Positions 11,076 to 22,880 of a stretch of 64,000 bases of DNA are shown in pieces. Made by a program: the position numbers and the translations under genes. Each line of letters begins with the position of its first letter. The stretch's first letter is position 1. Under the pieces are notes generated by a model that was not told the origin of the DNA, ran no database searches, and saw only the letters and a program-made list of their open reading frames with translations. The DNA comes from Larix kaempferi (taxonomy: Eukaryota > Streptophyta > Pinopsida > Pinales > Pinaceae), in NCBI GenBank assembly GCA_027924585.1, contig BSBM01000871.1, positions 186,001 through 250,000 on the forward strand, in the 5' to 3' direction.

Positions 11076-11085
11076 AGGGGGCATC
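11076..11085 (+). promoter_or_regulatory. E1 polypurine tract
   Basis: AGGGGGCATC lies directly before the right LTR. E2 has the same tract and E3 AGGGGGCAATC, as expected for a plus-strand primer. Confidence 0.75.
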
Positions 11086-12124
11086 TATTATACCTCAAAT
11101 TGCCACACCATGTGTAAGTGATAATATACATGTTTCACCACCATGGAAAGCATGATGTTTATGCCTCCTAAGGGTGTTAGGACCCTTCATTCTAATGTTG
11201 GTACCTTCCCTAGTCACACTTGGAAGAAAATCCAACAAGCAAGCGGTCGAAACCCACATTAACCACATCCAAAAATTAAGTCTTCTGGAACTACCGCGCC
11301 CTGAATGCCTATGGGGGAGCAGTAGTGTCAAACTACCTCGTTCTGCATGCCTATGGGGGAGCGGTACTACCGCGCTTTGGTTAGTTATAGGGGAGCGGTA
11401 GTTTTGGTTTAGGCTTATCCCTTTTATTTTGGATCTTGGATCTCATGGAGATTTTCTTGGGATGAGGTACCCCTTCGAATCCCATCTCACTTTCCCTACT
11501 TGGCATGATTTAGATCTTTAATCCACATATTATTCACTTAGATCCATAATCTCCTCTTAGTGGTTGGCCTCCCAAATCCTACTTAAAGAGAGCCATCCAT
11601 GAGCTAGGGGGGTGTGATCTTGGAAACACTAAACCTATGATCCTATGAGTCTTGCAAGGGTGATGTTGGAGAGATTGGAAGGAGGTGCTACTACTTTGGA
11701 CATCAAGGTATAACATTGTAATCAGCTTCTTTTGGCTTTCTTATCATTAATATAACTTAGCCTATTCCTCTCATTTTCATGTCTTTAATGATGAATGCAT
11801 GAAATTGTCTCTATTTATATAGTTAGATCTTTGTTTATACATATATTGCGTTGGAGAAGGTGTTGTGTTTCCTTTGTGAACAGGTTCATAAGTCCATAAT
11901 CAAAGGCTGGAGCTGTAGCAACTTAGGAGCAGCAAGACAACCATCAAAGTAAGGTATGCCATCTACTTGCTTTGTATTTCCATAGCTTGTTAGCTGAAGT
12001 GTGAGCTAGATCTAGGAGGACTATAGTGTTTATTTGTTTCATCTCTGTCTTGGGTAGGCAACTAGGGGCCTTTTCTAATCCCAAGGGGATATCTACCTAT
12101 CTGTAGGGAGATTTTCTTACAACA
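11086..12124 (+). repeat. E1 3' LTR
   Basis: 1039-bp copy of 2524-3557. It begins TATTATACC (G to A in the terminal TG) and ends TTACAACA, followed by the TSD TGGCT. Confidence 0.9.
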
Positions 12125-12535
12125 TGGCTATTTTGGGGATTTTTTTCAAAGAATAAAATCTCTATTTGGTCATTTTTAGCCTCTAATGTCGCATATATAT
12201 ATATATATATCATAATATTTGCCAAAACTTACTAGTTTCAGTTGTAAATTGTGTGTTTCATATTTAATATTTGCCTACCTATCTATATATATGTTTTTTT
12301 CAATCCAAAATAATCGCCTAGAATACTACACTTAAGTATGCTATTAGAATCCTTAAAAAATACCATGGTCAAAGAATATCCACATTAAAGACATGGTGCA
12401 AGGCAAGGAACGGGGAAATACTGAAATCAAAAGAGTTCTCAGGACCACATCCTTGGTGATGGTGTAAGTTCCATATCAAAGTGGGTATAGCTTTCGATGA
12501 GGCCCTGTGAGGCGCTCTTTCTATAAATTTAACCA

Positions 12536-12895
12536 TACCTTATCGCCAAGATGAAACTTATGTGGAACCCAATGTTGGTCATTTCATTGCTTGTACTTGG
12601 CATTGGATTTTTGCAAGATGTCATGAACTTGTTCTTGGATGTGGTGGATTTTCTAAACAAATGTGGAGGCCCTATCAAACTAGGTTTGATAATGGGAGGA
12701 CTCTTCATTTGTATATACCTTATCTCCAAGATGAAACTTATGTGGAACTCAATGTTGGTCATGCCATTGCTTATAGTTGGAATTGGCTCTTTGCAATATT
12801 TCATGAGCTTGTTGTTGGATGTGGTGGATTTTTTGAACAAATGTGGAGGCCCTCTCAAACTAGGTTTGATAATGGGAGGACTCTTCATTTGTATA
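12536..12895 (+). repeat. 180-bp direct tandem repeat, two copies
   Basis: ATGAAACTTATGTGGAAC occurs at 12551 and 12731, a period of exactly 180 bases (60 codons). In the frame starting at 12562 each copy reads like a protein segment (GGFxxQMWRP, TRFDNGRTLHLY). Several differences between copies are silent in that frame, for example HEL as GAA/GAG. Copy A2 has the same duplication, so it predates the block duplication. I do not recognise the protein. Open frames in the other registers are by-products. Confidence 0.7.
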
Positions 12896-13139
12896 TGCAA
12901 TGGGAAATGGTACATCAATTGGGGCTAATGGTTGGAACCCCAACCATACCTCAAAATGTTTTTGGCTAATATAAATATCAAGGGATCTGTTATACCTATG
13001 TTGAACATAAGGAAAGCTATAATCCCAAGTGTGGTGATGTTTGGAGTTGCACATTCTCAGCATATGCAAAATCATCATGTTGACCACCTATGTCTTGACA
13101 TTGGTTTAGGGGTGGAAGGCAGTCGATTTGGTTAGCTTG

Positions 13140-13968
13140 GTGTCCATCATCAACCATAGGTTGTACTAGAAGGTACTTGGGTACCTTCTATCTCGATCTC
13201 TGCCTTGTCATAGGTGGTATCATTGTGAAAAAAACAAAGAGTTCCTGTTTAGAACAAATTAACCATCTAGACCTTAGTATATGCAATTATTTTTCTTCCT
13301 AGTGGTTTAGATTATGTTATTTGGTTATCTAGTGCATATGTTTTCCACCTTTGTGATAGTTTATCCACAATAGCGCCCTCTTGATTCTTTTACAATGCTT
13401 TTATAAAGCTAAAGCACCCATCCTGCTTTATCTTGATTTAATATAGCTTTTGTGGGTTAAAGCATATTTATTCTTCTTTTCTCTTGGATTAGGATTAACT
13501 AGGAGCACTGGGATGACTTGGTAAAGTTTGCAAATCTGTGCCTCAACATATTGCTTCCTTTTATCCTAAAATCCATTAACTGGTTGATTTTTGGTCACTC
13601 ATGGACTATCTAGGCCCGCCTAGCCTATTTGTGACCTTTCACTATGAGTTGGAGATCAATACTTGCCATATAGTGGGGGTTTTTTCTTTTCTAATCCTGC
13701 CACTTGTGATCCATTTGAAATCCCTTAGAGGTTCTCAAAATTATCCCTATGGGATGTATTATATATTGTAATCATGTTATTGAATAATAAGATGATGGAG
13801 TTTATTCCAAGTGAGTTCTATCTCATATGTTTCTACTTCATTATTTCTTCTTATTTCTGTTGATCTTTGTGTAAATTCTTGGTGAGGACTACTTTGTTTC
13901 TAGATCCCGACTTGTAAAATTCTTGCATGGTGTTGAACCTATTTATAATTTCTACATGGTATTAGAGC
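13140..13968 (+). repeat. Degenerate copia-type LTR end plus iMet primer site
   Basis: TGGTATTAGAGC at 13957-13968 matches the initiator-Met primer site TGGTATCAGAGC at 11 of 12 positions. It directly follows a segment ending TTCTACA, as an LTR would. The sequence upstream (TTGTAATCATGTTATTGAATAATAAGA at about 13760-13790) has the look of a plant copia polyadenylation/U5 region. The left end of the LTR is not resolved. The A2 counterpart at about 57628 is further mutated. Confidence 0.45.
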
Positions 13969-14347
13969 TTAGGTATCTTAGGTTGAGCATAGTTGCTTGC
14001 AGTAATGCACCAGAAGCAATGGAGTTAACACATTATTCCTAGGGATATTGTGTTGAGTCCTTTGGTTTTCCATTGTAGTATTCCCATGTGTTATGCACTC
14101 CTAAATGTGGCTACTAACTAAACTATATTTCATAGCTTATATCCAAATATTATTCTGGTATAAGATTTTCCATAGAGTTTGTTTTGTAGGTACGAAGATC
14201 AAATGGCAAAAATCTCAACACAAAGGTCGAATTGGTGAAAGTCTCCTTGAACTTAATCCTTCTCTTGTTGCTATAGAAGTTCAATAGAACTTTTATTTCT
14301 CATATTCACATGCAGCTGATCTAAGAGAAGACACTCGAACATCCATC

Positions 14348-14794
14348 GTGGAAGAACTCATACATCTCCATATCCCATTGTTGTTCTCCTATCATAATTC
14401 AGATATTGAGGATCATATGCTAGTTATTTTGGAAGATCCATCTCCTTCCAATGAACTCACCAGTGTGCAAGATGGTAATCTAATCATTATTGGGAAGTCC
14501 AATATGCGGTGTGAAGCTATTAGTTGCGCTCTCACTTCCATTGTCCAATCTCCTACAAGTTCCTACATGGTTGCTAGCACATTTCCTCAAGAAGTTGGAC
14601 ACACTGCTTTGTTCTCTCATGATACTTCTATTTCGAATACTGCTCGGATCATCATCCAGCTGTTGCACCTCATTCACACTCAGAGCCTCTCATTGGTTCA
14701 CAATTTAGTGTGTTATTGGATGTTATGGAGGCTGAATTTTAGTATGGAGTTGTTGCATTCGCTCTTATGGTCATGCTTCTTATCCAATGCATGA
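14348..14794 (+). other. Unassigned 148-codon ORF in block A1
   Basis: Open frame starting MEELIHLHIPLLFSYHNSDI. In block A2 the same reading continues from 58018 but stops at 58218. Synonymous and non-synonymous differences are mixed. It may be the 5' gag region of the degenerate element whose primer site is at 13957, but I cannot name it. Confidence 0.2.
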
Positions 14795-15110
14795 TTATGA
14801 TTGACACTTGTATTTATTTATTGAAAAAAATACATTAAATATTTTATTAGAATAAATAAATAAATAAAAATATTTTATTAAATTATGAAATTAACTTAGA
14901 TAAATATTGATAAGAGAAATAAGATTTTATTAAAATTATAAAATTATAATATAGTAGAATTACATGTAAAATTTCTCATCATTATTTCTCATACTTGTGC
15001 TTTGAAGACTTTGACCATAATATGTGTTTTTGAAAATTAATTATGAAATCGAATAACTTTTGTTTTATATGAAAATATATTTTTTTAATAAAGAAATAAA
15101 ATATATTATA

Positions 15111-16809
15111 ATAATAAAATAGTTATGGAAAAAAAGATTGCCACTGAAGAACTGCGCGGCTAGGGCTTCCTCACGGCCTCCCGCTGGCTGCTCGGCCTCC
15201 TGGCCCCCTCCCGGCGTCCAAGATCCTGCGCCACCTGATGGCGGTCCCTGCGTGGTCGGTTTTGAGTGGCGGCCCTTGTGCTGCAAGGCTCGATCCTCCA
15301 GACTCTGACGTCCCTGCATCCTCGGCCTCGATTTCCCCTTCGGTTTCCCCTTCAGCCGGCGTCCGTGCGATTGGAGGTGCCTTGGCGGCCGAGATTGGTT
15401 GCAGCAATGACCCTGCGATGGCTTCCCCTGCTCGACCTCCTCCTGAGGTTTCTTCCAGCGCCGACCCTCCTCCTTCCGTCTCCAAGGTCGCGGCCTCTCT
15501 CCGGAGGGACAGCCCTTCTTTCAAAGATGTGGCCTCTCGACGGGGGGAGCCCTCTGCCCTGCCTGCTGCGATCCCGAAAAGCCAAGCGATCTCCATCCAG
15601 ATGCCGGAGGACGTCCTGGAGTTTGCTGGTGTGTTAAGCAACACCGCCTTGGTGTGCAGATTCAATGGCCTCTGGCCTACCCTGACAGATCTTCGCTCCT
15701 GGATCTCCTCGTCTTGGTCCCCTTTGCTTGCTGGTGAGGTTGTAGCTCGCCCTTGTGCCAAGGGTTTCTTCGTGGCTATATTTGATTCCTCTGAAGACAG
15801 AATCAAGGTCTCTAGCTCAAAACCGTGGTTCTGGGGCAGAGCAGGGCTGTCCATGAAACCATGGACCCCTGACTTCGACCCATCCACAGCTTCCATCTCC
15901 TCCGCTCCGGTCTGGGTAAGGCTCCCGTCTCTCCCTCTGCATTTCTGGGGGACAAAATCTCTGGAAGCTATAGGTAATGGTCTCGGGAAATATCTCTGCA
16001 TAGATCAGAGCTTAGACCGAACCACGTTTGCGAGGATCTGTGTAGAAATGGACTTCAAAAAGGGGTTCCCTGCAGAAATCTCTCTCTGCGGCAAAGGCTA
16101 CTCTTGGACCCAGAGGATCGACTATGAGAATCTCTGCTTCAGATGCAGGATATGCTATGAAACAGGACACATTGCCCGGAATTGCGAGAAATCAGCCGAA
16201 AAAAGGAGATCGCACCGAAGCCAAAGGCCCACCTGGTGGAAGGATGCACCAACGGAGAAGCAAGATGAAGGGAATACCCCGGCATCAGTCCCGGAAGCGG
16301 AAGCCGTCTCTGACTCCAAAGAACTTATTCTAGAAACAGAACCAGCAGAAAGACCACCGCCCACATCGCCAAAAACAACCCAGTGAACCTCAAGCTGGGC
16401 GGATATTGCCGAAGCTGAAGAAGCTCGAGATCAGCGGGAAACCTACGATCAAAGCAGTGAATGGCAGACCGTTACCAAAAGGAAAAAAAAATCTACCCAG
16501 TCCCGGACAGATGTAATGACTCGCAGCAGAACAGGCTCGCTGAAATAGCTATCTCCAAGTAGCTTTTCATATTGTAGTAAGTTTGCTAGGTTATTTGAAG
16601 AAACTCTCTTTTGTTGTAATGAACTCAGTGGTTTGCCACTGTTTTTACTTTCCTGACTAGTTTTGGTCGAACTCTGAAAGCTCGCTGCACATCTATGGAT
16701 GCGTATTGTTACTGAGAACTCTATGTACTAAGCATTCGGTTGCTCAATACCAGCACTAATACAATCTTCCCCTATGTTACTGTCAAAAAAAAATAATAAA
16801 ATAGTTATG
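15111..16809 (+). mobile_element. ORF1-only LINE (half-LINE) with 17-bp TSD
   Basis: A GC-rich island occupies 15128-16792 in AT-rich DNA. The target ATAATAAAATAGTTATG is present at 15111-15127 and again at 16793-16809, directly after a short poly(A) (16785-16792). Block A2 at about 59750-59770 shows the same target once, without insertion. Inside there is one LINE-type ORF1, then about 240 bases of 3' untranslated sequence; ORF2 (endonuclease-RT) is absent. TSD length and the A tail are those of target-primed reverse transcription, so the enzyme must have come from another LINE. Confidence 0.9.
15238..16548 (+). pseudogene. LINE ORF1: DUF4283 plus CCHC knuckle, one nonsense codon
   Basis: The frame is open from 15148; the first ATG is 15238. 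A TGA at 16384-16386 ends it after 382 codons, but the same frame continues with coding character (WADIAEAEEARDQRE, then WQTVTKRKKK) to TAG at 16546-16548. WQTVxxRKKK is how such ORF1 proteins usually end. Residues 1-115 are Pro/Ser/Ala-rich and low-complexity. DUF4283 spans about 130-225, with WVRLPSLPLHFW at 226-237. The RNA-binding knuckle is C303-C306-H311-C316 (C-x2-C-x4-H-x4-C). The protein should bind LINE RNA and act as a chaperone. The nonsense codon fits CGA to TGA. A 276-codon antisense frame here is a shadow. Confidence 0.85.
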
Positions 16810-16887
16810 AATTTAATTAATATTGGTATTTTATTAAAATTTATAAATTTAATAAATTTTGAGTATAGGAATAAAATTTTAGGTCAA
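16810..16887. repeat. Block A1 tail
   Basis: AT-rich end of block A1, matching 59771-59842. Similarity stops after AGGTCAA in both copies. Confidence 0.7.
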
Positions 16888-17029
16888 TCTGTCTATGGGG
16901 ACTATCATCATCATCATAGTATATCTATTTCTAAAAAAAATATGTTATTAAATATTTAATTATTTTAATAAAATATTCAATAAAATTAAGTATTTTACTG
17001 TAATATCCTGAATTTTGTTTATTATGGTT

Positions 17030-17640
17030 ATTCTATATATTGGGGGTAAGCCCCGATGCACATGATTTATTTTGATGATATATATATACTGGGCATAAGC
17101 CCCAATGCACATGTTTTACTTTTGTTATATATGTTGGGTGCAAGCCCTGATGCACATGATTTACTTTTGTTATATATATATATATATTGGGCATGGACTT
17201 GATGGACATGGATTATTTTTATGTATTGGGCATAAGCCCCAATCTACTTGGTTGATGTTTATTTTGTGATTGGGTACAAACCCTAATATACTGAGATGAC
17301 CTTTTTGATGTTCTGTGCAAAAGTCTGGTATACATGATTGACTTTTATGATGTGTTGCACATAAGCCCTGGAGCACATGGGATACAAGACTATGTGATGA
17401 GCGTAAGCTCTGGAGCACATAGGTAACCCCAGCAGATAAATGATTTAGTGTTGGGCATAATCCTTGGAGCACACCAACATGATGTTGAGCATCAGATCTT
17501 TGGCCATTGTATCCCTAGGTGTATTGTACAAATGCATCCTAGTACTAGTGTTGAGCAAAAGGCTCTGGAATTGCACTAGTGTAACGCCCATTTGAGAGTG
17601 TTGAGCATAAGCTCTGAGTAGCACAAACATTCATCATACT
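17030..17640. repeat. Degenerate tandem repeat with GGGG/CCCC hairpin core
   Basis: About ten units of roughly 45-65 bases, built on TTGGGCATAAGCCCCAATG, then CACATGATTTACTTTTG and TATATATAT. The core TTGGGG-(3-4)-CCCCAA is self-complementary. Units towards 17600 keep only GAGCATAAGCTCTGGAGCAC. A 100-codon minus frame here is repeat-derived. Confidence 0.65.
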
Positions 17641-18480
17641 TATTCAAATTGACTAATTGAATCACTACTTCTCTCTCATCAAGGACTGAAAGACACTTCC
17701 ATGAAATATGAGGTAATCCAACATGCAAGGGGATCTAGGGCTACCTAACCTAGTCAACCGACCAAACCCACCATAGGCCTTATTAAAAGAGTTTACCTTA
17801 TTTAATGAAGCATCAAAGATATAATGCTATTTAAATACTTGGATTAATCAAAGTGATAGTTATAAAAGATACAAAAGCAATGTGTATACATACTTATATA
17901 TATATAAAGATATTATATATATAGATATAAAAATCTATGAGAATAATAAAAGACACATAAATTAGATAAAGTAAAGTCTAAGTATTTACATAAATGGATT
18001 ATACCTATACATATATTATTCTTATAAATTAAATAAATAAAATTAAAGGTTTCCAATTTCAATTCAAAAGAAACAATTTAAAAGTTCCAATATTATATGA
18101 TTCAAACTAGGAGTTGAATTGAAGATAACATTAAAATAATAATATTAACTCAACTACCCATTCCAAATATTTCCTAGAAATACAAGGACAATTTCCAAAG
18201 AGAGGGATCTATCTTATTATCATTATTTATGGTATCAAGAGAGAAATTGTTCCAAATTTTGTAAAAGGAAGATACCAAGTCTCAATTGAAACCAGCCTTT
18301 GCCTTAGGTTTTCTAAATTCTCTTGCATGTTGGAACTAGCTTGGGGGTGATCCGATTAAGAACCAGGAACTATTTTGGGTCAAAGGTTGGGAAGAAAGTG
18401 GCAGTTCTGAATTTATTTGGTTATCATTCTAAAGGTTAGCTGAGAATATTTGTTTTCCATTAATTAGTGTTTGAAGTGTC
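17641..18480. other. AT-rich spacer, copia target side
   Basis: AT-rich, with ATATATA tracts near 17890-17935. No gene seen. The last bases (GTGTC, 18476-18480) form the left flank of the copia insertion. Confidence 0.5.
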
Positions 18481-19195
18481 TATGAAATTCAAGCACAGCA
18501 GATCTATGGAACAAGAGATGCATGGAGAATAATATGTGAAAACTGTGCAAAAAGACTTGCAGCAGTGCTTTATTGAACTCGGAAGTAGAATACAATACAA
18601 TATAGTAAAAATGACTTAATAATTCAATTTAACCAAGGAGTTCATTCGAATATCCTGTATGGTGTAGCTGATATGAACTAGGAGTCCTCATCATCAGATC
18701 AATGGTAGTGTCATCAATGCACAAGTAACGGTCAACTAGGTGTCAAACTGAGTCTAACTAGATGTAGGTAGTTGTAACTGGTGCATGGGGCACTAATGTA
18801 GTGAAGGAGAATCCAAGGAGGGTGCATGAGGAGCTGTATGGAGTCAGAATAGTCAAACTAGTCTCTCTGGATGTCCATCGGAGTGTTTCAGTTAGTTAAC
18901 TAGTCAATATGTCCTCAAATCAAGGAACAGATCCACAAATCAAGCAACTAACTGAGTGTGTCACTAATGGTAGGTAAGAGAGGGTGCACTTGGTCATAGG
19001 AGATAAAAAAAAAGGCGCATCATGGACTAGGAGGGCTGGAATTGAACATAAATAAGCTCTCGGGGCTAGTAAACTAGGGACTAGGTGCTGGGGGACACCA
19101 TACTGATGATTGGGATGCATGGAAATGCATGCCTACATGCAGAATGCATGAAAAATGCATGCAAACATAAATATGATGGTGAGAATATCCTAACA
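18481..19195 (-). repeat. Copia 3' LTR
   Basis: 715 bp. On plus it starts TATGAAATTCAAGC and ends CCTAACA; the right copy starts TGTGAAATTTAAG and ends GCTGACA. Contains CATGCATG-type repeats near 19110-19165. Confidence 0.85.
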
Positions 19196-19206
19196 CCCCC
19201 CCACAA
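19196..19206 (-). promoter_or_regulatory. Copia polypurine tract
   Basis: CCCCCCCACAA on plus, i.e. TTGTGGGGGGG on minus, abuts the 3' LTR. Confidence 0.75.
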
Positions 19207-19370
19207 GCTATACTATGAAGTAAAAAATAAAATATAGGGCCCCGGTAACTTAGACCGAAGGTCACCCCAATACACAAAAATAATCCAAAATGCTAGAAAA
19301 AAATCTAAGCGAGGAAAGAGGGAAAACCTAATGGGAAGAAATCCCCCCCTCAACCTGAACACTAAAGGAT

Positions 19371-20566
19371 CTAATCCATCTCCACCATAGTAGAAATAAC
19401 CCCCAATAGTGAACGAAGGTAAGAGAACTTCTTCTCAGTGAAGCTCTTGGTGAAGATATCTACAATTTGCTCTTCTGTAGGGCAATATTGCAGTACAATG
19501 GTTCTATCATGCACAAGCTCTCGGATGTAGTCCATGTGGATCTCGATATGCTTGGTCATCTGTATTTGAATTGGATCCATTGAGATCTTGATAGCACTCT
19601 ATTTGTCACAAAAATGATAGTCAAAGTGGTGCTACCAATATCAAACTCTGCTAGAATACCCTGCAACCAAACCGCATGAATGCAAGCATTGACCGCTCCT
19701 CGATACTTTGCCTCTGCTGAAGATAAGGAAATGGAAGCTTGTTTTTTGCTTGACCAGAAAATAGGCCCTGTGCCAATCATGAAAACATATCCGGAAGTGG
19801 GCTTCCGATCAATTCTATCACCCTCCCAATCTGAATCAGGGAATCCCACTAAATCTAGCTCGGAATCTGTAGCATAGTGTATGCCAAAGTGTCTAGTACC
19901 CTGCACATAGTGCAGGATTCTCTTAGATTATCTCCAATGAATCTCATGGGGATGCTGCATATATATTGACACGACACCCATGGCATAAGAAATATCAGGT
20001 CTAGAATGTGTCAAGTATATAAGACTTCCAATCAACTGTCGATAAAGTGTCGAATCCACCAATGGTGTGGAATCACCATCCTCAAGTCTTATTCCTGAGA
20101 AGAATGGGAATGGTGTTGCCTTATAATATGACATATTGAACTTGTTTAGCAGGTATGAAACATATTTTTTCTAAGATATGGTTATCCCATCAAAATTTTG
20201 AGCAATCTCTAACCCAAGGAATTTCTTCAACAAGCCCAAATCACTCATGTCAAAAGCTAGATTTAAGGTAGTTTTTGTGTTGCCGATCGAATCAAGATTG
20301 CTTCTAGTTATCAAAACATCATCAAAATAAAGGACAATGATCAGAAAATTTCCTTCATTCTATTGTAGGTACACATTTGGATCTAATTTGTACCTTGTAA
20401 AATTCTGTGACAGAAGGAAGGAATCCATCTTTGCATACCAAGCCCTTGGGGCCTATTTTAGACCATACAATGATTTCTTCAGTCGGAACACTAATGTTGG
20501 ATCTGATATGTAGCCTTCAGGATGCTTCATGTAGATCTCTTCTTTCATATCTCCATAGAGGAATAC
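19371..20566 (-). pseudogene. Copia RT (C-terminal part) and RNase H
   Basis: Read on minus from the E2 junction: LYGDMKEEIYMKHPEGYI, then FRLKKSLYGLK, a stop, APRAWYAKMDSFL, and the catalytic box LYFDDVLITRS (about 20310-20340; copia normally YVDD). Next come LGLLKKFLGLEIAQ and YRQLIGSLIYLTHSRPDISYA. The RNase H part contains DSDWEGDRIDRKPTSGY, WSSKKQASISLSSAEAKY and, after a frameshift near 19570, TKHIEIHMDYIREL. A stop near 19928 and another near 20160 add to the decay. This is the left half of a domain that E2 splits; the right half is at 29784-30160. Confidence 0.85.
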
Positions 20567-21620
20567 TGTTGTGGGGAAAATGCACCTATAGTTCAGGGGA
20601 GAAACTACCAACTTACGGTGATAAAGATAGACTTACAAGCATTCTGCAAGTACAACAAATAAATGAAGAGATTAGAGTTTAGAGATGTAGGAACCTTATT
20701 CAGAAGGTTGATCCTAGCTTTGCCTCCCTCGCTCTTCAATGCTTATCCACTGTCGCAATGCCCAGACCTGCAAAACAACTTGATACCTTTCTCAAACACA
20801 TTTGACTACACATATAAGACTGATATTCATAATACAAGAAGACATCAGATTATAAACAAATTGTAATCAAATCTAAGACACATTAATAGGTCATATTTGG
20901 AAAGAGAAGAACGTCTGATCTTTATTGATGAATGAAAGCAAGTACATAAAGTTATACCTTCCTTCAAGCTTGGCACTTCACGAAACCTAGATTCAAGGTC
21001 TCCTGCTTCTGTTCTCCAAAGATCCCAGCCTCTAAGCAATTGTACTAGGGTTTACCAAAACTGAAGCACAAGAGAGGGGATGAGGGTCTCCATTCCTCCA
21101 GCATAACTTTGCAATTGGGCTTGGTCCTCTCACATGACCCTTCTACCCTCCTTATATAGTCAGTGAGGAAGAGGAAAAGAAGTTATAACCGCTCAAGAGA
21201 TTTCCAAACCAACTTAACTTACTCAATTTTCGCGATTTTGACCAAAACAGGTGTGTACTCTACTCTATAGTAGACAAAGTCGCGTACATATGGCAATGGG
21301 CGCTACTTTAAAAGAGGTAAATTCGCGTACACATGCTACTATTATAACAGTAGAGTCGCGCTCATAGTGAAAAATGGCCAAAAACAGGCTTTTCTGCTCA
21401 TTTTCAGGAGATGGTTTGGTCTGGAAAAATGTTCCTAAAGGTCATATACATCAAATGGGTCAAGAATGAGGTAATTTCAACCATTTTTAGTGTCCCAAAT
21501 GACTCCTCCATCCACAAATGTCCTGTTGTGTGACTGAACTTGATCTCAAGAAGTGTCGTCATGCGACCAAGGGAAACAAGTGTCGTCACGGACGGAGAGG
21601 TGTCATTTCAAGCTATAACA
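20567..21620 (-). repeat. E2 3' LTR
   Basis: On plus TGTTGTGGGG...GCTATAACA. Copy of 28725-29778. Contains the minus-strand TATA motif ACTATATAAG at 21151-21160 and short CTACT/AGTAG pairs at 21250-21350. Confidence 0.93.
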
Positions 21621-21630
21621 GATGCCCCCT
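21621..21630 (-). promoter_or_regulatory. E2 polypurine tract
   Basis: Minus strand AGGGGGCATC abuts the 3' LTR, identical to E1. Confidence 0.78.
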
Positions 21631-22880
21631 AATGTATGAGATCAGAGGGAGTATGGGAAACGATGGCCGAAATACATTATAAATAAAAAAGAGTTGAATC
21701 GTGGAGGAACGGAGAAACCAAGAATCATAGGCTCAAATGAAGTACCTGAAAGCAAAGGCAAAGTCAGACAAACTTATCCTTGGGGTAACTGTCCATGTTC
21801 AAATAGTGGAACATGACCTCCAAGAGGATACAATAATGATCCAAATACTGATGCATATATCATGGCCACTAAAATACAAGCGTGGATCCATGAAGAACAT
21901 AAGTGTAAACATAGCCACATAAATACAAGGTGGATCTATGTCAAAACTGGAGAACATAGCCATAGAGAACAAGCTGGATCTATGTCTCATCAAGAGCCCA
22001 AAAAGAGTGTGGCTCAGTCTTGCGCAACTTGGGCGATAACATAAACGAAGTGATGCTATCGAGGATCCCAAGGTCTTCATCCAAAAACAACCCAAGGTAC
22101 AAACCTATCCATGCGAATAAATGAGTTGATGTCGAACATGGGAGGTATCGTTTGATTACCGGTCATTGATGTATACCGTTAACAAACGCGAGGGTGTCCA
22201 CCAATAATGAAAATGGAACCCAAGGTACCTAGTACATTCAAGCAAGTGCGAATAGATGGTCTTGCTGTCGAACACTTGAAGAATCCATCGAATAGGAGAC
22301 ATTGATGTATTCCCATCTATCCAATAGCGAGGGAAACTGCCACTAATGACTGCAATCCCCAAGGTACTAACCGAAACTCTAAACTTCATTCCCAGAGCAC
22401 AATGAGTTGAAGTCGATGGGAAGAAGTCCGTTGGAAGGGAGGCCTTAATGCATCCTCCATCATCCAACACGAGGGACACTCAAAAGGTATGAGCTGATTT
22501 GGAGTAGGACTAAACACATGATGAAACATACTGACACCAAGGAATGGCCGACACATGAGGTCAAGGCAACTGCAGAATGGCCGACACAGGTTGTATCCTT
22601 GAACAGTGAGCACGACACAAGAGTGACTTAGGCAGCTTTGAACACAAAGAGACCACGATACATATCTGCAATGTAGGATACATTAACAGATTCTCCATAT
22701 GATTGGAAGACTAACCAAACGGAGGAGTAAGAACTCTGAGATCAGGTTTATCCTAAGGCCAACACTAGAACCCAACTTGTTTGATAGACTCAAAATAGGT
22801 GCTTTGTTCAAGGAAATAGTTGACTTGATGCCATCATATTGAAAGATATTTTAACATTCTTCCCTTCCCTTTCCTTTTTC
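21631..22880 (-). other. E2 3' untranslated region
   Basis: No long ORF. It is related to the E1 3' region. Three internally similar sub-blocks (about 22080-22400) repeat a motif around CCTTGGGATCCTC, ATGTTCGACATCAACTC on minus, suggesting local duplication. Confidence 0.55.

Larger units (their letters stand above)
2519..12129 (+). mobile_element. E1: non-autonomous LTR retrotransposon, with TSD
   Basis: The element occupies 2524-12124 and is flanked by the 5-bp direct repeat TGGCT (2519-2523 and 12125-12129). It has LTRs of 1034 and 1039 bp, a primer-binding-like site right after the left LTR, a polypurine tract right before the right LTR, and one gag-protease-like frame. There is no capsid domain, RT or integrase. 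Block A2 at 55831-55835 carries the uninterrupted TGGCT target, which proves the insertion. By eye the two LTRs differ at roughly 35 positions plus small indels, so this is older than E2. A solo LTR of the E3 family is nested in its leader. Its DEGAS protease and its 3' region tie it to E2 and E3. Confidence 0.9.
12125..15127. repeat. Block A1, right part (duplicate of 55831-59760)
   Basis: Continuous similarity to the right part of block A2, including the 180-bp tandem repeat, the LTR-end/primer site and the AT-rich tail. Copy A2 has an extra insert of about 970 bp (58303-59273) that is missing here at about 14635. E1 sits at the left junction and the LINE at the right. Confidence 0.85.

Noticed and set aside
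12551-12928. 125-codon hydrophobic ORF (membrane-like) and the overlapping minus ORF
   Set aside because: Other registers of the 180-bp tandem repeat; silent differences favour the frame of 12562.
15171-16001. 276-codon minus-strand ORF
   Set aside because: Antisense shadow of the GC-rich LINE ORF1, whose sense frame has DUF4283 and a zinc knuckle.
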